Positions 1 through 8,287 of a DNA stretch of 21,118 bases are shown in pieces (the first letter of the stretch is position 1; every line of letters begins with the position of its first letter). Source of the DNA: Caryophanales bacterium (GTDB lineage Bacteria > Bacillota_I > Bacilli_A > RFN20 > CAG-826); assembly GCA_028723545.1 (NCBI GenBank), contig JAQYER010000151.1, positions 1-21,118 on the forward strand. The letters are read 5' to 3'. The notes under the pieces were generated by a model that was not told the DNA's origin, made no database searches, and saw nothing but the letters and a program-made list of their open reading frames with translations. The translations under genes and the position numbers were made by a program.

Positions 1-1
1 T

Positions 2-616
2 GGAATCATTGAAATTCATGTCCCTATTACAAAAGATTTATCATTAGGTCTTGGCCAAATTGGTTTATGTTTTGATAGAACACCTGGTGCAGGAAATGTC
101 GAAATTTTTGTTAAACATCTTGAACTTGTTCCATCTGGTGAACCAGTTGAAAGTTCATATGTTCACACTGGATTATCAAATAATGGTGCGATTGTTCCTA
201 ATTCCTTATATAACCAAGGTCCAAACAAAGATTCATATAAAGCCGAATTAATTGAAGAAGGATATAAATTATCATTTACTGGAACAGCTTCTGGCGAATG
301 GGATGGCTGGGATTCATTTGTTGCTAATTATGATCCAAGTCTTGAATACACTTCATTAACACTTAAATATAAGGTATTAACATCAGATAACCCAATTAAT
401 AAAATGATTATTGAATTAGGTGGAGATGGTTCATCTAAAATTCAACAATGGTTTACTACTTCTGAAGGATACAATAGTGAAACTTGTATTTATACTCTTC
501 AATTAGCTTTACCTGGTTCAATGGCAGGTTTCTGGGGAACTATTTCTCTTCAATTTGATCACAACGCTAATCTTGGAGAAACAGAAGTCTTAGTCACTGA
601 ATTAAGCATGAAATAA
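2..616 (+). CDS. C-terminal part of a probable secreted protein with two similar beta-rich modules (partial)
   Basis: The reading frame is open from base 2 to the TAA at 614-616 (204 residues), and its start lies before the window. No catalytic motif is visible. The fragment is rich in Gly, Ser, Thr and aromatic residues and looks like beta-sandwich modules of the carbohydrate-binding type. Two stretches resemble each other: residues about 21-43 (GQIGLCFDRTPGAGNVEIFV, then KHLELV) and the last 26 residues (GTISLQFDHNANLGETEVLV, then TELSMK). Each would be the last strands of one module, which gives a period of about 160 residues. The second module holds a Trp-rich segment (GEWDGWDSF). The sequence directly downstream is a glycosidase operon, so a secreted glycan-binding protein or the tail of an extracellular hydrolase is a reasonable inference. 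The family is not identified. Confidence 0.6.
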   Translation, partial: GIIEIHVPITKDLSLGLGQIGLCFDRTPGAGNVEIFVKHLELVPSGEPVESSYVHTGLSNNGAIVPNSLYNQGPNKDSYKAELIEEGYKLSFTGTASGEWDGWDSFVANYDPSLEYTSLTLKYKVLTSDNPINKMIIELGGDGSSKIQQWFTTSEGYNSETCIYTLQLALPGSMAGFWGTISLQFDHNANLGETEVLVTELSMK

Positions 617-637
617 TTTATAAATAATTAAGGAGAT

Positions 638-679
638 ATTGAGCCTAGGTCAAAACATCTAGGCTCAATTATTTATTCT
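638..679 (+). terminator. Hairpin between the upstream gene and the glycosidase operon; possible terminator
   Basis: ATTGAGCCTAG (638-648) and CTAGGCTCAAT (659-669) form a perfect 11-bp stem with a 10-nt loop. A moderately T-rich stretch (TATTTATTCT) runs straight into the ATG at 680. It could be an intrinsic terminator for the upstream gene, although the T tract is interrupted. A good Shine-Dalgarno-like AAGGAGAT sits just before the stem (630-637) and is too far from the ATG unless the hairpin folds. Confidence 0.55.
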
Positions 680-1891
680 ATGGAAGTTAGAAATTACATA
701 AGAAATAACTGGAAAAAATCGATTAGAATTCATAATAAAATGAATAATAGCATTGCTGTCCCTTTTCCATATAATTCCCCTTGTGCAGAAGGATTGTTCG
801 ATGAATTGTATTATTGGGATACTTATTTTCTTAATCGCGGATTATTAAAAGACCAATTATTTGAACAAGCTAAAAATAATATTTTAGATATTTCTTATTT
901 GATTTCTAAATACGGCTTCATGCCTAATGCAAATCGATTAGATATGATTAATCGTAGCCAACCTCCATTTTTTATATCAATGGTTATCGATTATTATAAC
1001 AACACTTTAGACAAATCTATTTTCCAAAGCGTTATAAAATCGATGAATTTAGAAATGGAATTTTGGATTAAAAATCGAACAGTCTATATTGATAATAGCC
1101 TTGCTTTCCAATATAGAAGCCACGCTTTAGATGAACATTATATTTATATGGCTAAAGAATATAGAGAGCGTGTTAAAAAAATAATTGATGAAAATGAAGA
1201 TGATTTAATTATTGGTAAAAACGTTTTAGCGGAATGCGAAAGTGGTTGGGATTTTTCTACTAGATTTAATCAAAGAATATTAAATTATTTACCAATCGAT
1301 TTAAATTCAATGATGTATTTTAATTTAACATCATTAGACCAAATTAATCGTCATTTTGATTATCAATCAAATTATGATTATAAAGACATCGCTTTTAATT
1401 TATTAAAGATATTAAATAATAAATGTTATAAAGACGGAATTTATTATGATTACGATTTTGTCAATAACAAAATCAGTCCTATTATTTCTATGGCGAGTTT
1501 TTATCCATTTAAATTTAATATATATAATGATAAAAAAGCCTTTAATTATTTGTATAATAAATTAATACATCAATATGGATTATCCACTACAGAAAAAGAA
1601 GATGAACATAATTATCAATGGGGATATCCTAATATGTGGCCATGTTTAATGTTAATTGCTTTTGATGGAGCGATTAATATTAAAGATGATAAAAAAGCGA
1701 TAGATATCGCAAAATTATATATCAATACGGTTGATAAAGAATTTGCTCGTTCTAATAAATTATGGGAAAAATATGATGTTAATATTGGAACTAGATCTAT
1801 ATTAAATGAATATAGTGAAACTGAAATGCTTGGCTGGACAGCCGGTAGTTATGTAGCAATGTATGATTATTTAAAGGAGCTAAATCAATGA
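680..1891 (+). CDS. Trehalase-family (GH37-like) glycosidase, cytoplasmic
   Basis: A 403-residue protein of the (alpha/alpha)6-barrel trehalase type with no signal peptide. Trehalase-like blocks occur in order: LFDELYYWDTYF (39-50), YGFMPNANR (78-86), NRSQPP (91-96), ESGWDFSTRF (187-196), YQWGYPNMWP (312-321), LWEKYDV (361-367) and NEYSETEMLGWT (376-387). D191 and E377 align with the acid and base of known GH37 trehalases. GH37 enzymes split alpha,alpha-trehalose to glucose. The second family signature, usually QWDxPxGWAP, reads QWGYPNMWPC here, and the first lacks the usual PGGRF lead-in, so the true substrate may differ. The length is shorter than typical secreted trehalases. It is the first gene of an operon and its TGA overlaps the next ATG by 4 bp. 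No usable Shine-Dalgarno precedes the ATG in linear sequence. Confidence 0.8.
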   Translation: MEVRNYIRNNWKKSIRIHNKMNNSIAVPFPYNSPCAEGLFDELYYWDTYFLNRGLLKDQLFEQAKNNILDISYLISKYGFMPNANRLDMINRSQPPFFISMVIDYYNNTLDKSIFQSVIKSMNLEMEFWIKNRTVYIDNSLAFQYRSHALDEHYIYMAKEYRERVKKIIDENEDDLIIGKNVLAECESGWDFSTRFNQRILNYLPIDLNSMMYFNLTSLDQINRHFDYQSNYDYKDIAFNLLKILNNKCYKDGIYYDYDFVNNKISPIISMASFYPFKFNIYNDKKAFNYLYNKLIHQYGLSTTEKEDEHNYQWGYPNMWPCLMLIAFDGAINIKDDKKAIDIAKLYINTVDKEFARSNKLWEKYDVNIGTRSILNEYSETEMLGWTAGSYVAMYDYLKELNQ

Positions 1892-3888
1892 AAAAAATAA
1901 TCGATCAAAAATTAGAAGAAAAATTAAAATTTCTAAGTGGTGTTAATACTTGGGACACTTATTCAAATGGCGATATTTCATTAATAAAAATGAGTGATGG
2001 CCCACACGGATTAAGATATGTTTATGAAGAAGTAAATTACGAACAACATTCATTAAATAATCGTGTTTATCCAACATTATCTACATTAGCGAATTCTTGG
2101 AATAAAGATATTTTATATTCAATTGGTAAATGTTTAGCATTAGACGCAATTGAACAAAATGTCGATATCGTTTTAGCGCCAGGAGTAAATTTAAAAAGAC
2201 ATCCATTTTGCGGCAGAAATTTTGAATATCTTTCTGAAGATTCCTTTTTAGCGGGTAGTCTTGCTTCAAGTTATATTAAAGGAATTCAAGATAAAGGTAT
2301 TTCTGCTTGCATTAAACATTTCGCATGTAACAATCGTGAAAAAGATCGTTTCTATCAAACAAGTGAAGTAGATGTACGTGCGCTTAATGAAGAATATTTA
2401 AAAGCATTTAGAATCGCAATTAACGAAGCTAATCCATGGACAATTATGTGCTCATATAATCCAGTTAATGGAATTTATGCATCAGAAAATAAATATTTAT
2501 TAAAAGATATTTTAAGAGATAAATATCATTACGATGGCGTTGTTATTTCCGATTGGGGAGCGTGTCGTAATCGCGCGATATCTTTAAAAAATGGCCTTGA
2601 TTTAGCGATGCCTTATTCTGAATGGTTTAATGTTCACCTTCAAAAAGGAATTGAAAATGGTTATATAAATGAAGATGATGTTAATTCTTCAATTAATCGT
2701 TTAGATTTATTAAGGAGCCGTTTAGAAGAAAATAAGCATAAAAGAAATATTGATTTAACAAAAGAAGAACGACTTCAAAAATGTATTGAAGCTGATGAAG
2801 AATCAATTGTTTTATTAAAAAATATTGATGATATCCTTCCTTTAAAAAATAAAAAAGAAAACATCTTAGTAGTGGGAAATTTCGCAAAAAATCCACCGAT
2901 TGGAGGAGAAGGAAGCAGCAAAGTTAATCCATTATATAATGATTTCGATTTAGTTAAAAAATTACAAAACAATTTACCAAATTCAAAAATTAATTATGTC
3001 GAAAGCTATAATCAAAGATATCATCTTATCCAACCATTTGGAATGAAACTAGCTGTTCTTGAAGCTCAAAAAAATGATGTAGTTATCGTTTGTATTGGCA
3101 CAAATGAATTAGTGGAAAAAGAAGAAAGCGATAAAGATAATTATCGATTAAACGAAAATTTCTATGAATTAATCAAAGAAATCTCAAATGTTAATAAAAA
3201 CATTATTGTTAATATTTATTCCGGAGGAAGCGTTGATTTATCTCCAATCAATGATTTGGTTAAAGCAATTTGTTATGTTGGTCTTGGTGGAGAAGGTGTT
3301 AATGATGCTTTAGCGAATATTTTATCTGGAAAAATATCTCCAAGTGGAAAATTATCTGAATCGTTTATTGCTAGTGAAGAACAATCGTATGCAAAATCAA
3401 ATAATTTCTTCTATGAAACATATAAAGAAGGAGTGCTTGTTGGATATAAATATTATTTAACTAACAATGTTCCAGTTTTATATGAATTTGGACATGGATT
3501 AAGCTATGCAAAATTTGTTTATTCAAATTTAAAAATTAACAAATTATCAAATTATGATTATGAATTAAATTTTGATATTACAAATGATAGTGATATTCCT
3601 GCAAAAGAAATAACTCAGATTTATATTTCTAATCCATTAAGAATGGTGGAAACTCCTCTTAAATCTTTAGTGTCGTTTACCAAAACACATTTAGAACCAC
3701 ATCAAACAAAAAATATATCAATTAAATTAAATAAAGAATCATTTTCTTATTATTCAACAGTTCTTAATGATTTATATGTTGAAGATGGAATATACCATAT
3801 TTATGTTTCATCAAGTTTAACTGATGTTAGATTGGAAGACATAATCGAAATTAATGATAATGATTTCTTTAAATTCTCGAGGTATTAA
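1888..3888 (+). CDS. Glycoside hydrolase family 3, beta-glucosidase type
   Basis: A 666-residue cytoplasmic enzyme with the usual three-part GH3 plan. The TIM-barrel domain covers residues 1-270 with SDGPHGLR (36-43), KHFACNN (143-149) and VVISDWGA (218-225); D222 is the expected nucleophile. The alpha/beta sandwich runs from about 300 (ESIVLLKN) to 540, with GGEGSSKV near 337 and the diagnostic FGHGLSY near 534-540. A fibronectin-III-like domain covers about 560-650. GH3 members of this type remove beta-linked glucose (sometimes xylose) from the non-reducing end of oligosaccharides. It is slightly shorter than the common 700-800 residues and has no PA14 insert. The start lies 4 bp inside the previous gene, behind an AAGGAG at 1874-1879. 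The exact substrate cannot be read from the sequence. Confidence 0.93.
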   Translation: MKKIIDQKLEEKLKFLSGVNTWDTYSNGDISLIKMSDGPHGLRYVYEEVNYEQHSLNNRVYPTLSTLANSWNKDILYSIGKCLALDAIEQNVDIVLAPGVNLKRHPFCGRNFEYLSEDSFLAGSLASSYIKGIQDKGISACIKHFACNNREKDRFYQTSEVDVRALNEEYLKAFRIAINEANPWTIMCSYNPVNGIYASENKYLLKDILRDKYHYDGVVISDWGACRNRAISLKNGLDLAMPYSEWFNVHLQKGIENGYINEDDVNSSINRLDLLRSRLEENKHKRNIDLTKEERLQKCIEADEESIVLLKNIDDILPLKNKKENILVVGNFAKNPPIGGEGSSKVNPLYNDFDLVKKLQNNLPNSKINYVESYNQRYHLIQPFGMKLAVLEAQKNDVVIVCIGTNELVEKEESDKDNYRLNENFYELIKEISNVNKNIIVNIYSGGSVDLSPINDLVKAICYVGLGGEGVNDALANILSGKISPSGKLSESFIASEEQSYAKSNNFFYETYKEGVLVGYKYYLTNNVPVLYEFGHGLSYAKFVYSNLKINKLSNYDYELNFDITNDSDIPAKEITQIYISNPLRMVETPLKSLVSFTKTHLEPHQTKNISIKLNKESFSYYSTVLNDLYVEDGIYHIYVSSSLTDVRLEDIIEINDNDFFKFSRY

Positions 3889-3891
3889 TTT

Positions 3892-5400
3892 ATGAAATAT
3901 GAATTTAATTTAGAAAAAGATGAATATGTTTTTGGATTAACCGCGAACGACGGATTATTTTCTCCATATAAAGAAGGATTTAAAAGAGATTTAAATATTT
4001 ATCATGCTGGTAATCAAGCTTCCGCGATGATTATTACTACATTTGGAAGATATATTTATTCAAACAAACCATTTGCGTTTGAAATGAAAAAAGATTCTTT
4101 TGTTATTGAATCGGATGATGACATTAAATTTATTAAAGCTGGCGAGACAATGCGTGATGCTTATTTAGATATTAAAAATAAATATTTCATCAACAAACAA
4201 AAAACACCAGATTTAGAAATGTTTAGAAAGCCTCAATATAATACTTGGATTGAAATGCCATATGATTGCACTCAAGAAAAAGTATTAAAATACGCGAACG
4301 AAATAATTGATAATGGCTTTCCTGCTGGAGTTTTAATGATTGATGATTGTTGGTGTAAAGATTATGGTGTTTGGGATTTTGATAAAGCTAAATTTGATAA
4401 TCCAAAACAAATGATTGAACAACTACATCAATTAGGTTTTAAAGTGATGTTGTGGTGTTGTCCATTTGTGTCACCAGATTCAAGTGAATTTAGAAAATTA
4501 GAACAATTAGGATATTTAGTTAAAAATCAAGATGACTCAACTTTCCTTTCTCGTTGGTGGAACGGATATAGTGCAATTTACGATTTATCAAATAAAGATG
4601 CCTTTAATTATTTTAAAAACGTTTTAATTTCATTAATGGATAAATATGGGGTTGATGGATTCAAAATTGATGCTGGAGATCCTGAATATTATCGTTTAGA
4701 TAACAAATTCAAAGAAGATAATATAGTAGCCAATCAAGCCAAATATTTATCAATTTTAGGAGAATATTTCTCATTAAGTGAATTACGTGTTGGCTTTAAT
4801 AATGGAGTGTCTCCTGTCGCGAATCGATTACGCGATAAAAATCATTCCTGGGATAATGAAGGAATTAATACTTTAATTAATGATGGATTATCTTTATCTT
4901 TACTTGGATACCCATTTATTTGTCCAGATATGATTGGAGGAGGAATGCTTCTTTCTTTTGAAACTAGCGATTTTAAATTCGATCAAGAATTATTTGTCCG
5001 ATATTCTTTTGTCGCATGTTTATTCCCAATGATGCAATTTTCAATTAGCCCATGGAAAGTGCTAGATAAAAATCATCTTGAAATGGTTAAAAAATCAATC
5101 AAAATTCATGATGAATATGTCGATGATATTTTACAAATCGTTGAATCTTCTCGTCTTAGTGGTGAACCAATGATGAGATATTTATCATATAATGATCCAG
5201 ATCCATTATTCGCGACTGTTGATGATGAATTTTTATTAGGTGAAAATATTTTAGTTGTTCCAATGATTAAAAAAGGCACGAAAAGAAAAATGGTTGTGCC
5301 TCAAGGCAATTGGGTTGATAGTAATGGAAATAATTATCAAAAAGGAATTTATGATGTTGAAATTCCATTAGATGAAATAATTGTTTTACGAAGAAAATAA
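3892..5400 (+). CDS. Glycoside hydrolase family 31 (compact alpha-glycosidase)
   Basis: A 502-residue enzyme of the short GH31 group that lacks the large N-terminal beta domain of maltase-type members. Motifs in order: QYNTWIEMPYDCTQEKVL (115-132), GVLMIDDCW (146-154), FKVMLWCCPFVSPD (183-196), YGVDGFKIDAGDPE (252-265) and NHSWDNEG (317-324). D260 in the FKID motif should be the nucleophile and D321 the acid/base, by analogy with K-T-D and W-S-G-D in characterised GH31 enzymes. GH31 enzymes act on alpha-linked glucosides, galactosides or related sugars. No signal peptide is seen. The ATG lies 3 nt after the GH3 stop with a weak CGAGG at 3879-3883, so the genes are cotranscribed. The substrate is uncertain; the pairing with GH3 and GH37-like enzymes suggests mixed glucosides. 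Confidence 0.9.
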   Translation: MKYEFNLEKDEYVFGLTANDGLFSPYKEGFKRDLNIYHAGNQASAMIITTFGRYIYSNKPFAFEMKKDSFVIESDDDIKFIKAGETMRDAYLDIKNKYFINKQKTPDLEMFRKPQYNTWIEMPYDCTQEKVLKYANEIIDNGFPAGVLMIDDCWCKDYGVWDFDKAKFDNPKQMIEQLHQLGFKVMLWCCPFVSPDSSEFRKLEQLGYLVKNQDDSTFLSRWWNGYSAIYDLSNKDAFNYFKNVLISLMDKYGVDGFKIDAGDPEYYRLDNKFKEDNIVANQAKYLSILGEYFSLSELRVGFNNGVSPVANRLRDKNHSWDNEGINTLINDGLSLSLLGYPFICPDMIGGGMLLSFETSDFKFDQELFVRYSFVACLFPMMQFSISPWKVLDKNHLEMVKKSIKIHDEYVDDILQIVESSRLSGEPMMRYLSYNDPDPLFATVDDEFLLGENILVVPMIKKGTKRKMVVPQGNWVDSNGNNYQKGIYDVEIPLDEIIVLRRK

Positions 5401-6524
5401 TGAAACAAAAATATTTATCAATCGCTCCTGCAAAAAAAGATCGTCGATTCTTTGCTTCATTAATCGATATATTAATGACTATTCTTTTAGGCATTGGTCT
5501 TTTTGAATTGTGTTTTTTCCCTTTGTTTAACAAAAGTGAGAAATATATTAATTTAGAAAATAAAGCCTATTCACTAAGATTAGAGATGACCGATATATAT
5601 AAAGAGTCGCGTTTAAAATTATTCAATGAACTTAATGAGCCTTTAGATAATGTCAATTTATATGTCGAATTTATTGATGATATAAAAAATCAAAATGAAT
5701 CTTGTTTAGAACATTTCTATTTAACTTATCTTAAAGAACACGATGAACAATATTATTCAAAAGATATTCGCTGGTTCAATAAGGAAATATTAAATCTTCC
5801 TCAAAAAGATGAAGATTTAAATTATTCATATTATTTTGATTATCAATTAGATGAATTTGGAAATCGAATGTATGATTCTATTGGGGTATTTAATAACTCT
5901 AATGGATTTTTAGATAATTTAAATTATTTCTTGGATGGCAAAATATTTGAAAGTAGCACAGAAGCATATTCTTCACTTAGAAACTGGTTTAATAATAAAT
6001 TGTCAGAAGCAACTAATATTTTAACAAACGAGCCATATTATTCAGTTAAATATAATGAATATTTATCTTATCAGAAAGAAATGTCATTATATGTATCTTA
6101 TGCTTCATTATTAAGCTTTGTTACTTCATCATTAATTTTTTATATTCTCATTCCGTGTTTCACAAAAAGAAGACAAACAATTGGTGAAATTATTTGTAAA
6201 ATTAAATGTATTAAATTAAATGGTGAAGAAATGTCCATTATTCAAACTATTGGTAAAAATGTCATTAGGTTATTATCTATTTTTTCTTTATATTGTTTAA
6301 TGCCAATATTTAAAATCAATGTTGTTTTATGTTTAACATTACCAATTTTTCAAATTGGTTCTTTATCAATAAATATGGTTATTCTCCATTTATTATGCGG
6401 AATATTCCTCATTGCTGATTTATTTGTTAGCATTTATCAATCATCAAATCGCTCTATCCCTCAATTAATAACTAAAACAAAACCTTTGTCATTAAAGAAA
6501 AAAGACTATCGAATCATCGATTAG
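5400..6524 (+). CDS. RDD-family membrane protein with a large extracytoplasmic insertion
   Basis: A 374-residue membrane protein whose first and last parts match the RDD family: a basic N-terminus followed by RRFFASLIDILMT (15-27) leading into TM1 (about 21-43), then TM2 (about 231-253) followed by TKRRQTIGEIICKIKCI (255-271), and further hydrophobic spans near 285-310 and 325-346. Between TM1 and TM2 lies a hydrophilic segment of about 185 residues (about 45-230), rich in Tyr, Asn, Asp and Glu. The positive-inside rule places it outside the cell. Typical RDD proteins have only a short loop there. The ATG shares its A with the TAA of the GH31 gene (TAATG), so translation is probably coupled; no separate ribosome site is visible. 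RDD proteins have no single known biochemical role, so the function here is unknown. Confidence 0.8.
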   Translation: MKQKYLSIAPAKKDRRFFASLIDILMTILLGIGLFELCFFPLFNKSEKYINLENKAYSLRLEMTDIYKESRLKLFNELNEPLDNVNLYVEFIDDIKNQNESCLEHFYLTYLKEHDEQYYSKDIRWFNKEILNLPQKDEDLNYSYYFDYQLDEFGNRMYDSIGVFNNSNGFLDNLNYFLDGKIFESSTEAYSSLRNWFNNKLSEATNILTNEPYYSVKYNEYLSYQKEMSLYVSYASLLSFVTSSLIFYILIPCFTKRRQTIGEIICKIKCIKLNGEEMSIIQTIGKNVIRLLSIFSLYCLMPIFKINVVLCLTLPIFQIGSLSINMVILHLLCGIFLIADLFVSIYQSSNRSIPQLITKTKPLSLKKKDYRIID

Positions 6525-7015
6525 CCTTTTGCGATTCTTAACTGTTCTAAGAAATAATTATTTGCTTGATTATATAGATAATCATTTTGTTGAAGCTTCG
6601 CTAATTCTTCTTCATAAAAATTAATATTATATTGAACATTATAAGGAACATTTTCTTTTAAATAATTAATCGGTTTATCATGGTCAATATTAACATTTTT
6701 AAATGTTTCAACCGCTAATTCGAAAATGGATAATGCTTCATCCATTTTAGCGTTTTGTAACGCTCTTCTAACTTTATCGACATGTTTATAATGATTTTCA
6801 TCATAGAAAAACATATACATTGAAATGTTTAAAGAATCTGATAAAAACAAAGTCATGTAATAAATGTCTTGAACAAAAATCGGTAAGTCATCAAGACTAT
6901 CGTTGTAATTTAAATATATAGTCGCATATATAAATGCTTCGTTCGCGTTTTTACAATATTTTTGATAATGTTTCGCACTATATTTTGCTTTATAGATTCT
7001 ATCGATTAAATTCAT
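6521..7015 (-). CDS. Hypothetical small helical protein, possibly DMP19/DUF4375-like
   Basis: A 164-residue soluble protein, acidic to neutral, mostly helical in appearance, with no signal peptide or membrane span. The stretch around DSLNISMYMFFYDENHYKHV followed by RALQNAKMDEALSIFELAVE faintly resembles the DMP19 (DUF4375) pattern of a short helix pair before an aL..i...a.i...A repeat, but the usual GGF motif is missing, so this is only a suggestion. It starts 9 nt after the stop of the sugar-ABC ATPase gene and is probably cotranscribed with it; no clear Shine-Dalgarno is present. Its TAA overlaps the TAG of the convergent RDD gene (6521-6524), leaving no room for a terminator between the two transcripts. 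Confidence 0.6.
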   Translation of the reverse strand: MNLIDRIYKAKYSAKHYQKYCKNANEAFIYATIYLNYNDSLDDLPIFVQDIYYMTLFLSDSLNISMYMFFYDENHYKHVDKVRRALQNAKMDEALSIFELAVETFKNVNIDHDKPINYLKENVPYNVQYNINFYEEELAKLQQNDYLYNQANNYFLEQLRIAKG

Positions 7016-7024
7016 ATAAGCAAA

Positions 7025-8287
7025 TTATAAACGCAATAACGTTTCTTTAGAGAAGAAATGTAATTTTTCTTTATCGAAAGTTACAAAACATTTATCGTGA
7101 ATATTTAATTTTTGGTTTACTTCAGTATTAGATACTAAATCAATTCCACCAAATAATGTATGGACATAATATTCGCGTCCTAATAATTCAGCGACTTGAA
7201 TTTCAACTGGATATGATTCTTTATTTGCTACAAAAGTAGTTTTAATATTTTCAGGTCTAATACCTAAAATTAATTCATCTGGTAAATCATATTCTTCTAA
7301 ATAATGTTTTGGAAGAGTGAGGGTATTTCCATCTTCGAATGTAATAACACCATTATGATGTTTAACATTTAATAAATTCATCGCTGGCGCGCCGATAAAT
7401 GACGCAACAAAAGTATTGGCTGGTTTATTGTAAACTTCAATAGGTGTACCAATTTGTTGAATATAACCTTTATTCATAACAACGATACGGCTCGCCATAG
7501 TCATGGCTTCGGTTTGGTCGTGAGTAACATAAATAGTAGTGGCTTTTAATTCATCATGAAGTTTAATAATTTCTGCTCTCATTTGGACACGGAGTTTAGC
7601 GTCTAAGTTGGATAATGGTTCATCCATTAAGAATACTTTTGCGTTTCTAACAATTGCTCTTCCTAAAGCAACACGTTGACGTTGTCCACCTGATAAAGCG
7701 CGTGGTTTACGATCTAATAAATCTTCAAGTTCAAGGATTTTAGCGGTATTTAAAACTCTTTCAGCAATTTCGTCTTTTGGAACATGAGTCATTTTTAAAC
7801 CGAACGCTAAATTGTCGTAAACTGTCATGTGTGGATATAAAGCATAGCTTTGGAATACCATCGCGATATTACGATTTTTTGGAGCGAGGTCATTTGATAA
7901 AAGATGGTCGATATATAATTCACCACCAGAAATTTCTTCAAGACCTGCAATCATTCTTAATGTTGTGGATTTTCCGCATCCTGAAGGACCAACAAGAACG
8001 ATAAATTCATGTTTAGCAATATCAAGGTTAAAATCAAATACTGCTTGAACTTTGTTGTCGTAAATTTTATCAATATGTCTTAATGAAACATAAGCTTCAT
8101 CGTCGAATTGAATATTTTTTTGGAAATCATTTTTAATGACCGCATCTTCTCTTAATGCTTTTTCTTCAGCTTCTTTTTTAGCTTTTTCAATGATGTCTTT
8201 TTTTGAATCGCGTTTAAAGATTTTTTTAAAAAGGGAAGTCTTTTCTTTTTTAGTTTCTTCTACTTGTTCAATTTTTTCTTTTTCCAT
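7025..8287 (-). CDS. Sugar ABC transporter ATPase (MsmX/UgpC/MalK type) with an N-terminal extension
   Basis: A 420-residue ATPase with all nucleotide-binding motifs intact: Walker A GPSGCGKST (100-108), Q-loop Q146 in FQSYALYP, signature LSGGQ (198-202), Walker B FLMDEP (219-224), D-loop SNLDA and switch H256 (YVTHDQTEA). The C-terminal third is an OB-fold regulatory region (about 320-420) with ILGIRPENI, as in the MalK/UgpC/MsmX group. Such ATPases energise CUT1 oligosaccharide importers and are often shared by several of them; no permease or binding protein is in this window. Family members start directly at the motif seen here at about residue 66. This one has about 65 extra residues, Lys/Glu-rich and probably helical (KTSLFKKIFKRDSKK). 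The start is firm: AGGAG lies 6 nt upstream and no internal Met precedes Walker A. Confidence 0.95.
   Translation of the reverse strand: MEKEKIEQVEETKKEKTSLFKKIFKRDSKKDIIEKAKKEAEEKALREDAVIKNDFQKNIQFDDEAYVSLRHIDKIYDNKVQAVFDFNLDIAKHEFIVLVGPSGCGKSTTLRMIAGLEEISGGELYIDHLLSNDLAPKNRNIAMVFQSYALYPHMTVYDNLAFGLKMTHVPKDEIAERVLNTAKILELEDLLDRKPRALSGGQRQRVALGRAIVRNAKVFLMDEPLSNLDAKLRVQMRAEIIKLHDELKATTIYVTHDQTEAMTMASRIVVMNKGYIQQIGTPIEVYNKPANTFVASFIGAPAMNLLNVKHHNGVITFEDGNTLTLPKHYLEEYDLPDELILGIRPENIKTTFVANKESYPVEIQVAELLGREYYVHTLFGGIDLVSNTEVNQKLNIHDKCFVTFDKEKLHFFSKETLLRL

Noticed and set aside
1889..1891. Mycoplasma-type genetic code (TGA = Trp)
   Set aside because: TGA ends the first operon gene at a 4-bp ATGA junction, and Trp codons throughout are TGG.
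2693..2972. Minus-strand frames inside the GH3 gene, and similar antisense frames elsewhere (5267-5533, 13448-13717, 15145-15551, 18535-18786, 20411-20872)
   Set aside because: They lie opposite well-supported genes, have no ribosome sites and show no family motifs.
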